Notes: a model not told the origin generated them from the sequence alone. Positions 17,305 through 26,241 are shown, numbered from the stretch's first letter. The stretch is DNA of 64,000 nucleotides from Nocardia sp. CDC159 (GCF_023740735.1 NZ_JAMRXH010000018.1:62001-126000), one strand, 5' to 3'. A program made the numbers and translations.

Positions 17305-18438
17305 TCAGGCGAACAGCACGGTGGTCGGGGTGCCAATCTCCAGCGCCCCGGCCACGCCCTGTGGCAGCCCCGTGATCGGATCGATCGTCAGCCAGGTCAC
17401 CGCATTCGACTTCTGATTGGCCGCGTACAGCCTGCGGCCGCTCGGGTCGAGGGTGAGGTCGCGCGGGAACACGCCACCGCATGGTGTGGAGGCCAGCGGG
17501 ATCAGCATGTCGCCGAGGATCGCGAAGGTGGCAATGGCGTCGCGGCCGCGGTTGGCCAGATACAGGAATCGGCCGTCGCGGGAGACGACCGGCGCCGACG
17601 GATAGTTGCGCGGGCCGCCGCCCCGCATATCCGCCGGAATGGACTGCCCCGCAACGAGTTCGCCGGTATCGGCGCGCCAGCGGCAGACCGTCACCGTGGA
17701 ACCGAGCTCGTTCGCCACGTACACCCGCTGCCCGTCGGGATGGAACCGCAGATGCCGGGGACCGCTGCCCGGCGTCATCGCGACCCGGGCGCGCTGGTTC
17801 AACTTGCCTTCGGCGAGCCGGTAGACGTAGATCGCGTCGGCACCCAGATCGACCGCCAGGAACCAGCGGCCGGACGGATCGAACAGCACCTGATGCGCGT
17901 GCGGACCCTCCTGCCGCTCCGGATCCGGCCCGGTGCCGCTGTGGCGGACCACATCGGTCACCCCACCCAGCCGCCCGTCGCCGGACAGCGCCACCACGCT
18001 CACACTGCCCGACCCGTAGTTCGCGGTGAGTACGGCGCGGCCGTCCGGGGCGACGCACAGGTGGGTGGGGCCGTTCCCCTGCACCGCAACGGAATTCAAT
18101 ACTCGTGACGAGCGCAGGTCCACGGCGGTGACCGATCCCGGTCCGGAGCCCTCGTTCACCGCGTACAGCCGCCCACCGTCGGGTGAGATCGCCAGGAACG
18201 ACGGATCGGCGACCTCGACGACCTCGTCCACGACCAGCCGTCCGGTCGCGGAATCCACTGTGGCGGCGGCGATTCCGCGGCCGCCGGCGCCATCGGAGGT
18301 GTAGCAGCCGAGGTAGGCGCGAGTACCGGCGGCCGCCCGCGCCGTGGCGGGCTGGGTCGTTGCGGTCGTGACGCCTACTGCCGCAACGGTTCCCAGTGTC
18401 ACGAGAAATTGCCGTCGATCCAGTCCACCGGAGGCCAC
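17305..18438 (-). CDS. Tat-exported lactonase-family beta-propeller protein
   Basis: A 377-aa seven-bladed beta-propeller of the 6-phosphogluconolactonase (YkgB/Pgl) family: repeats with YVANEGS-like, GPTHLCVAPDGRAVLTANYG, GPHAHQVLFDPSGRWFLAVD and GSGPRHLRFHPDGQRVYVAN. The N-terminus has a twin-arginine signal (GLDRRQFLVTLGTVAAVG, cleavage near ATARA), so it acts outside the membrane; a role in 6-phosphogluconolactone hydrolysis is therefore doubtful. GTG 18438 has GGAGAG 5 bases upstream. Confidence 0.9.
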   Translation of the reverse strand: MASGGLDRRQFLVTLGTVAAVGVTTATTQPATARAAAGTRAYLGCYTSDGAGGRGIAAATVDSATGRLVVDEVVEVADPSFLAISPDGGRLYAVNEGSGPGSVTAVDLRSSRVLNSVAVQGNGPTHLCVAPDGRAVLTANYGSGSVSVVALSGDGRLGGVTDVVRHSGTGPDPERQEGPHAHQVLFDPSGRWFLAVDLGADAIYVYRLAEGKLNQRARVAMTPGSGPRHLRFHPDGQRVYVANELGSTVTVCRWRADTGELVAGQSIPADMRGGGPRNYPSAPVVSRDGRFLYLANRGRDAIATFAILGDMLIPLASTPCGGVFPRDLTLDPSGRRLYAANQKSNAVTWLTIDPITGLPQGVAGALEIGTPTTVLFA

Positions 18439-18496
18439 CGGTCTCTCCTTCCGCCGAATTACGCTCGCGCCAGAATGACCTACATCACACGACTTT

Positions 18497-18532
18497 CGCA
18501 ATAGGTGCAATTCGCATTGCGCATATCGCAAT
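18497..18532. promoter_or_regulatory. Cluster of ATTGCG/CGCAAT sites in a divergent promoter
   Basis: A perfect inverted repeat ATTGCG-N5-CGCAAT (18516-18532) overlaps GCAAT-N4-ATTGC (18507-18520), and a further CGCAAT half-site lies at 18497-18502. The 180-bp gap between the Tat lactonase gene (minus) and the 101-aa membrane protein (plus) is otherwise featureless. Probable operator for an unidentified regulator. Confidence 0.4.
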
Positions 18533-18618
18533 CGAAGCCGACTGGTTGTCCTGTTCCTCAATAGCACGAAAAGGGAAAGGATCGGCGCGGACGCGCACGG
18601 ACGTATACGCTTTTGTGT

Positions 18619-18924
18619 GTGACGCTTCGGGAACGGTTCGATCTCCCTGCGCGGGACGGGGATTCGCTCGTCTACGGCACTCCGCTCGAAACGGCCGACG
18701 GGGCGACCGTCATCACGGTCGCGCGGCCCGGTGGCTGGCTGCGACCGGGGCCGCGGCCGCTGGGTATCTTCGTCGTCCACGGCGAAAAGGTCAGCTGGAC
18801 ACCGGCATTCGATACGGAGCGGATCGCGTTCCTGGGCGTGCTGACCGGCCTGCTGGCGGCGGTCATCCCCACCCTGGCCTTGTTGCGCCGCCCGCCGTGG
18901 CCCGATCTGCGGATCTCACGCTGA
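18619..18924 (+). CDS. Small single-helix membrane protein
   Basis: A 101-aa protein beginning TLRERFDLPARDGDSLVYGTP, with a beta-rich soluble part and one C-terminal helix (RIAFLGVLTGLLAAVIPTLALL, about 68-89) followed by RRPPWPDLRISR. GTG 18619 is preferred over TTG 18613; TATACG at 18604-18609 may be its -10. No family is recognised. It ends 3 bases before the convergent MarR gene. Confidence 0.65.
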   Translation: MTLRERFDLPARDGDSLVYGTPLETADGATVITVARPGGWLRPGPRPLGIFVVHGEKVSWTPAFDTERIAFLGVLTGLLAAVIPTLALLRRPPWPDLRISR

Positions 18925-18927
18925 CCG

Positions 18928-19440
18928 CTACGGCTTGTACGGGGGCCGCAGTTCGCGAGTCGCCTCGAAATCGTCGACCATGCGGTTGTTCAGAACCGCC
19001 AGCCGGTGCAGATCGTCCTCGGTCCAGCCCGACAGCGCGTCCCGAATGGACCGCCGGATGACCGCCCGGATCGCCTCGACCGCGCCGTAACCGGCCGGTG
19101 TCAGGCTCGCGCGCTGGGCGCGCCGATCCAGCGGATCGGGCACCCGGACGACCAGACCCGCCTGCTCCAGCCGCTGCACCTGCCGGGTCACATGCGGCGC
19201 CTCGACATCGAGCAGGCAGGCCAGCTCACCCAGCCGCAGCGGCTGCCCCGCATCGGCCAGCAAACGCAGTAGCGGAACATTGGCGCGATCCACGTTCACC
19301 CCGGCCGCAGTGGCGGTCCGGCCGTGTCGACGAGCCCGGGTGAGCAGGTGCGCCAATCGCGCGATGGCCTGCTCCAACTCCACGATCGGCTCGGCGTCGC
19401 TATCGATTCCGGGCGCGGAGGCGGCGTCGGAGGGCGGCAT
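18928..19440 (-). CDS. MarR-family regulator
   Basis: A 170-aa winged-helix regulator: LRLGELACLLDVEAPHVTRQVQRLEQAGLV recognition region, then wing VPDPLDRRAQRASLTPAG. It lies downstream of an MFS exporter on the same strand but has its own promoter: TACAAT (19452-19447 on this strand) lies 6 bases before ATG 19440, so it is leaderless. The repeat CTTGC-N13-GCAAG (19465-19487) sits where a -35 and operator would be. Likely controls itself and perhaps the exporter. Confidence 0.9.
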   Translation of the reverse strand: MPPSDAASAPGIDSDAEPIVELEQAIARLAHLLTRARRHGRTATAAGVNVDRANVPLLRLLADAGQPLRLGELACLLDVEAPHVTRQVQRLEQAGLVVRVPDPLDRRAQRASLTPAGYGAVEAIRAVIRRSIRDALSGWTEDDLHRLAVLNNRMVDDFEATRELRPPYKP

Positions 19441-19446
19441 GCCGAC

Positions 19447-19487
19447 ATTGTACGGCCCCGCTTACTTGCGCTACTTAATCAAGCAAG
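19447..19487 (-). promoter_or_regulatory. MarR promoter with candidate operator
   Basis: The 56-bp gap between the MFS stop and the MarR start holds a near-consensus -10 (TACAAT, reading leftwards) and CTTGC-N13-GCAAG, an inverted repeat over the expected -35 region. This suggests autoregulation. Confidence 0.5.
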
Positions 19488-19496
19488 GGTCGCACG

Positions 19497-20990
19497 CTAG
19501 CTGGTAGCCCCGCGGACGATGGGTGCGAACCAGGCGCACACCAGCACCAGGACGAGGGGGAAGATCAGGGCCTGGGTGAGGGAGAACGGTTTGGACAGCC
19601 AGCCGATCACCGATGGTCCGGCCAGGAAGCCCAGGTAGCCGAGACCGAATACGCGGGACATGTCGGTGGCCGCGGTGGCGGTGCCGAGATTGCCCGCGGC
19701 GGTGAAGATCTGGGGGATGCCGCCGGACAGGCCGATGCCCATCAGTGCCCAGCCGATCACGGCCAACGGGACCCAGGGCGATGCGATGATCAGGATCAGT
19801 CCGACCGCCGCGAGCAGCGCGCCCCAGCGCACCACCGCCACGGGTCCGAACCGTCCGCTCACTCGGTCGGAGCCGAACCGTCCGATCGTCATGGTCGTGG
19901 AGAATGCCGCGAACGCCAGTGCGGCGGTCGCCTCGCTGGCCCCCAGTTCGTCGCGCACCTGCAGGGTGCTCCAGTCGTTGGCCACCCCCTCGGTCATGAG
20001 GAAGGCGAAGGCGATGGCGGCCAGTGCGAAGACTCTGCGGTGCGCGGTCTTTCGGGCGGGCTCGGCGTCCTGCCTCGTCGAATTGCCGGGCAGTGCGCGC
20101 CGGTCGGCCCCCGGGTCGGGGCGGCCGCCTTCGGTCACCGGACGGTCGGTGGTGTGGGGCGCTTCGTGCGCTGCGCGTCGGTGGGCCGGGTGATGCCGAC
20201 CGTCGGGTCGCTCACCCGATGTGTCGATGCGCGCTTCGGGTGCGGCGTTGTCGGCGCGCCGGTCCAGTTCGGCGTGTTCGTGATCGATCGAAGCTCGCTC
20301 GGGCGAATCGTCGGCGAAAGCCGTGCGCGCGGCCTTGTTACGCGCCGTCGCGGCGGCCGAGAGGTCGGGACCGTCGGCGGGAGTGGGCGGGAATGCCGGC
20401 GCGGCGGGGGATCTTCCGGTGCGGGGCAGCATCCGGGGGACGCACAGCGCGACCGTCGCGACGCCGAAGACGGCCGCGAGGGTCATGGTGAGGCGTGGCT
20501 CCCAGCCGAGGTGTAGGGCCGCCGCACCGGCCAGCGAACCAACGAGGCCGCCGCAGGAGAACAGCGCGTGGAAGGCGCCCATGATCGGGCGGGGATATTC
20601 GCGCTCGACCTGGACGGCCTGGGTGTTCATGGAGACGTCCAGGGCGCCGTTGCCGAAACCGAACACCATGAGGGCAGCCGCCAGCGCCAGCGGGCCAGAC
20701 GCCAGACCCGGGCCGATCACGGCCAGCGAGAGCCATCCCGCTGCCGCGGCGACCAGGGCCCGACTGCCGAAACGGTCGGCCAATGGACCCGCGGCCTGCA
20801 TGCCGAGGATGGCACTGCCTGCCATCAGCAGGATCAGCATGCCCAGGGCGGCATTGGACACCCCGGTTCGTTCGGTCACCGCGGGGATGTGCACCACCCA
20901 GATGGCACTCAGGAACCCGTTGAGACCGAACACCGCGAAGACCGCGGCGCGAGCGATCCGGATTGGAGGAGCAAGCGTCGAAGCAGCCAT
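19497..20990 (-). CDS. MFS transporter with long central hydrophilic loop
   Basis: A 497-aa major facilitator of 12 helices, YfcJ/CynX-like by its motif GSRALVAAAAGWLSL and FGNGALDVSMNTQAVQVER. Six helices come before residue 185 and six after 320. The central loop of about 135 residues is unusually long and rich in Arg, Asp, Pro and His (ADGPDL to RKTAHRR), whereas typical loops are 30-60 residues. ATG 20990 is preferred. It is probably an efflux pump, being next to MarR. The substrate is unknown. Confidence 0.88.
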   Translation of the reverse strand: MAASTLAPPIRIARAAVFAVFGLNGFLSAIWVVHIPAVTERTGVSNAALGMLILLMAGSAILGMQAAGPLADRFGSRALVAAAAGWLSLAVIGPGLASGPLALAAALMVFGFGNGALDVSMNTQAVQVEREYPRPIMGAFHALFSCGGLVGSLAGAAALHLGWEPRLTMTLAAVFGVATVALCVPRMLPRTGRSPAAPAFPPTPADGPDLSAAATARNKAARTAFADDSPERASIDHEHAELDRRADNAAPEARIDTSGERPDGRHHPAHRRAAHEAPHTTDRPVTEGGRPDPGADRRALPGNSTRQDAEPARKTAHRRVFALAAIAFAFLMTEGVANDWSTLQVRDELGASEATAALAFAAFSTTMTIGRFGSDRVSGRFGPVAVVRWGALLAAVGLILIIASPWVPLAVIGWALMGIGLSGGIPQIFTAAGNLGTATAATDMSRVFGLGYLGFLAGPSVIGWLSKPFSLTQALIFPLVLVLVCAWFAPIVRGATS

Positions 20991-21189
20991 TGGTTCGACG
21001 GTACCGGCCTCGCGCACCGGTGCCCCTCGTTCCCCCCGTCGGCCGCGGCATCGTCGGCGTGGCCGGTCGAGAATCCGAATCCATGTAGTTCCAACCGTTT
21101 TCGTCTTCGATTCTATTCCTCGGCACCGACAAGTTCCGGCCCCCGAATTCAGGGTTGAGAACATCGGGGGCATCTGCGAGGGTCAGGAG

Positions 21190-22182
21190 GTGGATCCGCT
21201 CGAGAGCCTGCTGGAGGGACCGCGGGCGCGCGGCGCGTTCGTCATGCGATCGCTGCTGGATCCACCGTGGTCGCTGCGGGTCCGCGACGAGGCGCCGCTG
21301 ACCGTGGTGGCCGTCGTGCGCGGCGGCGGCTGGCTCGTGCCGCATCCGGGCACGGGCGCCGGTGCGGAAGAGTTGTGCCGGGTCGGCTTCCCGGGCACCG
21401 GGACGGCCGCGCCGCGGCCGCTGCACGAGGGCGATGTGGCGATCATCCGCGGTCCCGACCACTACACCATCGCCGACGATCCGGCCACCGAACCGCAGGT
21501 GTACGTGAATCCCGGCAATGTCACCACCACGCCCGCGGGCGAGGAGCTCTGCGAGACCTGGAGTCTGGGCGTGCGGGGCTGGGGACCCAATCCGGACGCC
21601 GCGACCATGCTCGTCACCGGAACCTACGAACAGCAGAGCGCGGCCAGCCGCCGCCTGCTGCGGGCGCTGCCGCCGATCATCGTGCTGCGTCGGGCGGAAT
21701 TGGATTCGCCGATATTGGATCTGCTGGTCGAGGAGAGCGCCCGCGACCGGCCCGCCCAGGGCGCCATGCTGGACCGGCTGCTCGACCTGCTGCTGATCGC
21801 GACGCTGCGGGCCTGGTTCGCCCGCGGTGACGCGCCCGCCTGGTACCACGCCTATGCGGACCCGTTGGTGGGCAAGGCGTTACGACTGCTGCAGAACAAT
21901 CCGGCGCACGGCTGGACGGTGGCGACGCTGGCCGCCGAAGTGGGCGTATCGCGGGCGGCGCTGGCCCGCCGCTTCACCGATCTGGTCGGTGAACCGCCGA
22001 TGTCGTTCCTCACCGACTGGCGGCTCGCGCTGGCGGCGGATCTGCTGCAGGATTCCGATGCGACCGTGGAGACCATCGCGCGCCGGGTCGGTTACGGCAG
22101 CGCGTTCGCCCTGAGCACCGCCTTCAAACGGCACTACGGCATCAGCCCGCGCGAGCACCGGACGGGTTCGATATCCGCCTGA
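21190..22182 (+). CDS. AraC-family regulator with cupin-like sensor
   Basis: A 330-aa regulator: the N-terminal AraC-binding-like domain (cupin_6 type; APLTVVAVVRGGGWLV, PLHEGDVAIIRGPDHYTI) is followed by two helix-turn-helix motifs at the C-terminus (WTVATLAAEVGVSRAALARRF and ETIARRVGYGSAFALSTAFK). GTG 21190 is the only plausible start near the domain boundary; GAGGG lies about 7 bases upstream. It is divergent from the MFS gene with 199 bases between them in which I see no clear operator. Target genes are unknown; the MFS gene or the following thioesterase are candidates. Confidence 0.9.
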   Translation: MDPLESLLEGPRARGAFVMRSLLDPPWSLRVRDEAPLTVVAVVRGGGWLVPHPGTGAGAEELCRVGFPGTGTAAPRPLHEGDVAIIRGPDHYTIADDPATEPQVYVNPGNVTTTPAGEELCETWSLGVRGWGPNPDAATMLVTGTYEQQSAASRRLLRALPPIIVLRRAELDSPILDLLVEESARDRPAQGAMLDRLLDLLLIATLRAWFARGDAPAWYHAYADPLVGKALRLLQNNPAHGWTVATLAAEVGVSRAALARRFTDLVGEPPMSFLTDWRLALAADLLQDSDATVETIARRVGYGSAFALSTAFKRHYGISPREHRTGSISA

Positions 22183-22197
22183 ACTAGTGTCGGTCGG

Positions 22198-22638
22198 GTG
22201 ACCACGCCGCAGGACTACCCAGTGCTCTGGCCCATGCCGACCCGCTGGGCGGACAACGATCACTACGGGCACGTCAACAACGTGACCTACTACAGCTACT
22301 TCGACACCGCGGTCAACGGCTGGCTGATCGACGCCACGGGCACCGATATCCGCGAGTTGCCCGCGATCGGCGTCGTCGCCCAGACCTCGTGCAAGTTCCT
22401 GGGCTCGTTGAGCTTTCCCGACCGGCTGCGGGTGGGCCTGCGCATCGCCCGGCTCGGCCGCTCCAGCATCAGCTACGAGCTGGCCATCTTCCGGGAGGAC
22501 GGCGATGTGCTGGAGCTGGCAGCGACCGGGACCTTCGTGCACGTCTACGTCGACGATGTGACCCGCAAGCCGGTCGAGATCCCGGCCGTCATCCGCGCCG
22601 CCGCCGAGACAGTGGTCAAACTCGACCCAACAGCGTGA
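22198..22638 (+). CDS. Hotdog-fold acyl-CoA thioesterase (4-hydroxybenzoyl-CoA thioesterase type)
   Basis: A 146-aa protein with the signature RWADNDHYGHVNNVTYYSYFD, including the catalytic Asp of the 4HBT/YbgC class, then CKFLGSLSFPDRLRVGLRI. It hydrolyses acyl-CoA thioesters in the cytoplasm. GTG 22198 follows TAGTGT (22185-22190) by 7 bases, so it probably has its own leaderless promoter despite being only 15 bases after the AraC gene. Its 3' end overlaps the convergent bkdC gene by 23 bases. Confidence 0.9.
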   Translation: MTTPQDYPVLWPMPTRWADNDHYGHVNNVTYYSYFDTAVNGWLIDATGTDIRELPAIGVVAQTSCKFLGSLSFPDRLRVGLRIARLGRSSISYELAIFREDGDVLELAATGTFVHVYVDDVTRKPVEIPAVIRAAAETVVKLDPTA

Positions 22639-23992
22639 GCGGATCCTCCAGCAGCGACGAGACGGTCGCCAGGAACCGCGCCGCCAGTTCGCCGTCGATC
22701 ATGCGGTGGTCGAAGCTCAACCCCAGTTCGGTGACCCAGCGCACGGCCAGTTCGTCGCGATAGACCCAGGGCCGCTTGCGGATCGACCCCAGGCACAGGA
22801 TCGCGGCCTCACCCGGATTCACCAGCGGCACACCCATGTCCACGCCGAAGACGCCGACATTGCTGATGGTGAACGTGCCGCCGCGCAGATCGGCCGGGGT
22901 GGCCGTGCCCGCCCGGCACACGTCGGCCAGCCAGCCGATCTCCCGGCACAGCTCGCGCAGGCTCAGCGACTGCGCCTCTTTGATATTCGGCACCAGCAGT
23001 CCCCGATCGGTGGCGACGGCGATGCCCAGATTCACGTAGTGCTTGGTGACGATCTCCTTGTTGTCCTCGTCCCAGAAGGTGTTGATGCCGGGGAACTCCG
23101 CCATCGCGGCGAGCGTCGCCTTGGCCACCAGCGCCAGCGGCGTGAGCGACAGTCCGGTGAAGGATTCCGTGGCCCGCAGATGGTCGAGCAGCTCCATCGA
23201 TGCGGTGAAATCGGTGGTGACGAACGCGCTCGCCTGGGGGATGGTGCGGGCGCTGGTGACCATCGCGGCGGCGCTGCGCTTGCGCACCCCGCTGACCGGG
23301 GTCCGGCTCTCCCGGGTGGTCGGGGCCGGGCGGATGATTCCGGCGTCGGGTCGCATCATCGGCACCGGCGGCGACGACGGCCGCGGCGCGTCGTCGGAAT
23401 CCTCCTCGGGCCGAATGCGATTGGGCGGCTGCGATACCGGCACCGCGTGCCGCACATCCTCGACGGTCACCGCACCGGCTGGACCCGACCCGGCGACGAA
23501 GGCGATATTGATGCCGAGCTCGCGGGCCAGTTTGCGCGCGGCCGGAGTGGCGGGCGGGCGGCCCGGAATCTCCGGGTAGCCCTGCGGATCCGGCTGCGGG
23601 GCACGTAAATCTCGTTGCTGGACAGTGTTTCCGGCGGACAATCGAGCGCGTCGCGAGCCGGATTCCTCGCCGGGGCCGTAGCCGACCAGCACCGACTGCC
23701 GCTGCGCGGGCTGCGCGGCGGCCGAGTCGTCGGACCGCACGCGGATCAGCGGTGCGCCGACCGCCACGGTGTCACCCGGCTCGGCGAGCAGTTCGACCAC
23801 CTCCCCGGCGAACGGGCACGGCAGCGCCACCTGGGCCTTGGCGGTCTCCACCTCGGCGATGTTCTGGTTCAACTCCACGGTGTCGCCCACCGCCACCGAC
23901 CAGGAGACCAGGTCGGCCTCGGTCAGGCCCTCCCCGAGATCGGGCAGGCGGAATTCGAGCACATTGCGGTCCGGTTCAACCGAGTCTTCCAC
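22616..23992 (-). CDS. bkdC: Branched-chain 2-oxoacid dehydrogenase E2 (lipoamide acyltransferase)
   Basis: A 458-aa dihydrolipoamide acyltransferase. The lipoyl domain has modified lysine K52 in VETAKAQV; a flexible linker leads to the peripheral-subunit-binding domain (TPAARKLARELGINI, GAVTVEDVRHA). The catalytic domain ends with SFDHRMIDGELAARF (His and Asp of the active site). GTG 23992 is chosen because AGAGG lies 5 bases upstream and the lipoyl domain follows at once. Third gene of bkdABC; no dedicated E3 is in the window. Confidence 0.94.
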   Translation of the reverse strand: MEDSVEPDRNVLEFRLPDLGEGLTEADLVSWSVAVGDTVELNQNIAEVETAKAQVALPCPFAGEVVELLAEPGDTVAVGAPLIRVRSDDSAAAQPAQRQSVLVGYGPGEESGSRRARLSAGNTVQQRDLRAPQPDPQGYPEIPGRPPATPAARKLARELGINIAFVAGSGPAGAVTVEDVRHAVPVSQPPNRIRPEEDSDDAPRPSSPPVPMMRPDAGIIRPAPTTRESRTPVSGVRKRSAAAMVTSARTIPQASAFVTTDFTASMELLDHLRATESFTGLSLTPLALVAKATLAAMAEFPGINTFWDEDNKEIVTKHYVNLGIAVATDRGLLVPNIKEAQSLSLRELCREIGWLADVCRAGTATPADLRGGTFTISNVGVFGVDMGVPLVNPGEAAILCLGSIRKRPWVYRDELAVRWVTELGLSFDHRMIDGELAARFLATVSSLLEDPLTLLGRV

Positions 23993-24017
23993 GGGCACCT
24001 CTGTCTGAACGAGCGGA

Positions 24018-25001
24018 TCAGGCGGCAAGCGTTCGGTCGACCGCGTCCAGGATGCGGTCGGGGTCGGGCAGGTGGTGCCGTTCGAGCTTAGCCGGGGGAT
24101 AGGGGATGTCGAAGCCACCGACCCGCAGGACCGGCGCCTCCAGGTGGTAGAAGCAGCGTTCGGTGATTCGGGCGGCGATCTCCGCGCCCAGACCGGCGAA
24201 GACCGGGGCCTCGTGGGTGACGATCAGTCGTCCCGTCCGGCGCACCGACTCCTCGACGGTGTCGAAGTCGATCGGGGACAGGCTGCGCAGATCGATCACC
24301 TCGAGCGAGCGGCCCTCACTGTCGGCGATCTCGGCCGCGGTGAGCGCGGTGCGGACCATGCCGCCGTAGGCCACGACCGTGGCGTCGGCGCCGGGGCGCA
24401 GCACGCGGGCCCGGTCGAGCGGGAACGGATCGTCGTCCAGGGCGGCGAAGTCGACCTCGGCCTTGTCCCAGTAGCGGCGCTTGGGCTCGAAGAAGATCAC
24501 CGGATCGTCGGCCGAAATCGACTGGCGGATCATGAGATACGCATCGGCCGGATTGCTCGGCGAGACCACCCGCAAGCCCGCGGTATGTGCGAAATAGGCC
24601 TCCGGTGACTCGGAATGATGTTCCACCGAACCGATGCCGCCGCCGAAGGGGATGCGAATCGTGATGGGAGCGGTCACCTTTCCGCGGGTGCGGTAGTGGA
24701 TCTTGGCCACCTGCGAGACGATCTGATCGAAGGCCGGATACACGAAACCGTCGAACTGGATCTCGCACACCGGCCGGTACCCGCGCAGCGCCATGCCGAA
24801 AGCCGTTCCGACGATGCCGGATTCGGCGAGTGGGGTATCGATGACGCGGTTGTTGCCGAAGTCCTTCTGCAGCGTGTCGGTGACCCGGAAGACGCCGCCG
24901 AGGCGGCCGATGTCCTCACCCATGAGCACGACCTTCGGATCGTCCTCGAGGGCGCGGCGCAGTCCGGTGTTGATGGCATTGGCGAAGCTGGTGATCATCA
25001 C
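24018..25001 (-). CDS. bkdB: Branched-chain 2-oxoacid dehydrogenase E1 beta
   Basis: A 327-aa transketolase-like beta subunit: VLMGEDIGRLGGVFRVTDTL, PLAESGIVGTAFGMALRG (cofactor Glu region), PFGGGIGSVEHHSES and GFDIPYPPAKLE at the C-terminus. It forms the alpha2beta2 decarboxylase with BkdA. Its ATG overlaps the bkdA stop (ATGA), indicating coupling. The HHSES motif favours branched-chain over pyruvate substrates. Confidence 0.95.
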   Translation of the reverse strand: MMITSFANAINTGLRRALEDDPKVVLMGEDIGRLGGVFRVTDTLQKDFGNNRVIDTPLAESGIVGTAFGMALRGYRPVCEIQFDGFVYPAFDQIVSQVAKIHYRTRGKVTAPITIRIPFGGGIGSVEHHSESPEAYFAHTAGLRVVSPSNPADAYLMIRQSISADDPVIFFEPKRRYWDKAEVDFAALDDDPFPLDRARVLRPGADATVVAYGGMVRTALTAAEIADSEGRSLEVIDLRSLSPIDFDTVEESVRRTGRLIVTHEAPVFAGLGAEIAARITERCFYHLEAPVLRVGGFDIPYPPAKLERHHLPDPDRILDAVDRTLAA

Positions 25002-26074
25002 CGGGCTCCTTCCAGATAGGCCGCGTAGATGCGACGCTCCTCGGCGACCAGCGGGTGCGGGGCGGAGTAGACGTGGTCGAACAGTTCCATCGGATCCGGA
25101 TCGGGCATCTCGATGGTCGCGGTGCGCACGGCGGCGCCGATCGCGTCCGATCGGTCGCGCACGCGCTGATCGAACTCATTGTCCCACAAGTCTTCTCGTT
25201 CCAGCAGCCGACGAACGCGCGCGATCGGATCGCGGCGCTGCCACAGTTCGAGTTCGGCGGCGGTGCGATAGCGAGTGGGATCGTCGGCGGTGGTGTGCGG
25301 GCCCATCCGGTAGGTGATGGCCTCGACGAACGACGGGCCGCCGCCGGAGCGGGCGCGGGCCACCGCCTGCCGGGTCACGGCCAGCACGCCGAGCACATCG
25401 TTGCCGTCGACCTGCACCCCCGGAATGCCGTAGCCGTAGGCGCGGCGCACGATCGGCGTCGGGCTCTGCACCCGGACCGGTTCGCTGATCGCCCACTGGT
25501 TGTTCTGGCAGAAGAACACCACCGGCGCGCTCCACGAGGCCGCGAAACCGAGCGCCTCGGCGATATCGCCCTGGCTGGTGGCGCCGTCGCCGAAGTAGGT
25601 GAGCACCGCGATCTCCGCACCGTCCAGATGAGCGGCGTAGGCATAGCCGGTGGCGTGCAGCCCCTGGGCACCGACCACGATCGCCGGATTGGTCATGTTG
25701 ATATCGGCCGGATCCCAGCAGGAATGCGACACCCCGCGCCACAGCCGGGTGATGGTCGCGGGATCGACGCCGCGGCAGTAGGCGACCGCGGCCTCGCGAT
25801 AGGAGCAGAAGATGTAGTCGTCGGCGTGCAGGGCGTGCGCGGAACCGACCTGGGCGGCCTCCTGGCCGAGCAGCGGTGGCCACAGGCCCAGCTGGCCCTG
25901 GCGTTGCAGGGCGGTTGCCTCGGTGTCGATGCGGCGGCCCACGACCATGTCCTCGTAGAGCTGCCGTAGTTGCTCGGGGCCCACATCCGAGACCAGGGCC
26001 GCGTGTTCGCGGTCGAACACCCGCCGTCCATCGGGTTGGACCAACTGGACCGGATAGGTGGCTTTGTCGGCCAT
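24998..26074 (-). CDS. bkdA: Branched-chain 2-oxoacid dehydrogenase E1 alpha
   Basis: A 358-aa ThDP-dependent alpha subunit. The thiamine diphosphate motif is GDGATSQGDIAEALGFAASW...NNQ; PPLLGQEAAQVGSAHAL and ITYRMGPHTTADDPTRYR (phosphorylation-loop equivalent) are also present. The complex decarboxylates the 2-oxoacids of valine, leucine and isoleucine to acyl-CoA. Three in-frame ATGs exist (26095, 26080, 26074); 26074 is chosen because AGGAGG is 8 bases upstream of it. Divergent from the Lrp/AsnC gene. Confidence 0.95.
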   Translation of the reverse strand: MADKATYPVQLVQPDGRRVFDREHAALVSDVGPEQLRQLYEDMVVGRRIDTEATALQRQGQLGLWPPLLGQEAAQVGSAHALHADDYIFCSYREAAVAYCRGVDPATITRLWRGVSHSCWDPADINMTNPAIVVGAQGLHATGYAYAAHLDGAEIAVLTYFGDGATSQGDIAEALGFAASWSAPVVFFCQNNQWAISEPVRVQSPTPIVRRAYGYGIPGVQVDGNDVLGVLAVTRQAVARARSGGGPSFVEAITYRMGPHTTADDPTRYRTAAELELWQRRDPIARVRRLLEREDLWDNEFDQRVRDRSDAIGAAVRTATIEMPDPDPMELFDHVYSAPHPLVAEERRIYAAYLEGAR

Positions 26075-26165
26075 CGCCATCGCCTCCTGTTTCATCGCAC
26101 TGCCGGGATCGCCGGGACTCGCGACGCGATATTGTGCTGTATCTCACAGGATCCACGATTGGGCT

Positions 26166-26192
26166 AGTTGCGCAAGTAGCCGCACCGCAACT
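26166..26192. promoter_or_regulatory. Candidate Lrp/AsnC operator in the bkd divergent promoter
   Basis: A perfect 7-bp inverted repeat AGTTGCG (26166-26172) / CGCAACT (26186-26192) with 13 bases between; TTGCGCAA at 26168-26175 is itself palindromic. It lies in the 167-bp gap between bkdA and the regulator gene. Confidence 0.5.
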
Positions 26193-26241
26193 GGGCAGAA
26201 TGCTCGTTGTCCCCGACGTGATTGCTGTCATACTGCGTTAC

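Noticed and set aside
20323-21189. A plus-strand N-terminal extension of the AraC protein by 289 codons
   Set aside because: It lies antisense to the MFS gene, is Ala/Arg/Ser/Pro-rich without structure, and GTG 21190 starts precisely at the sensor domain.
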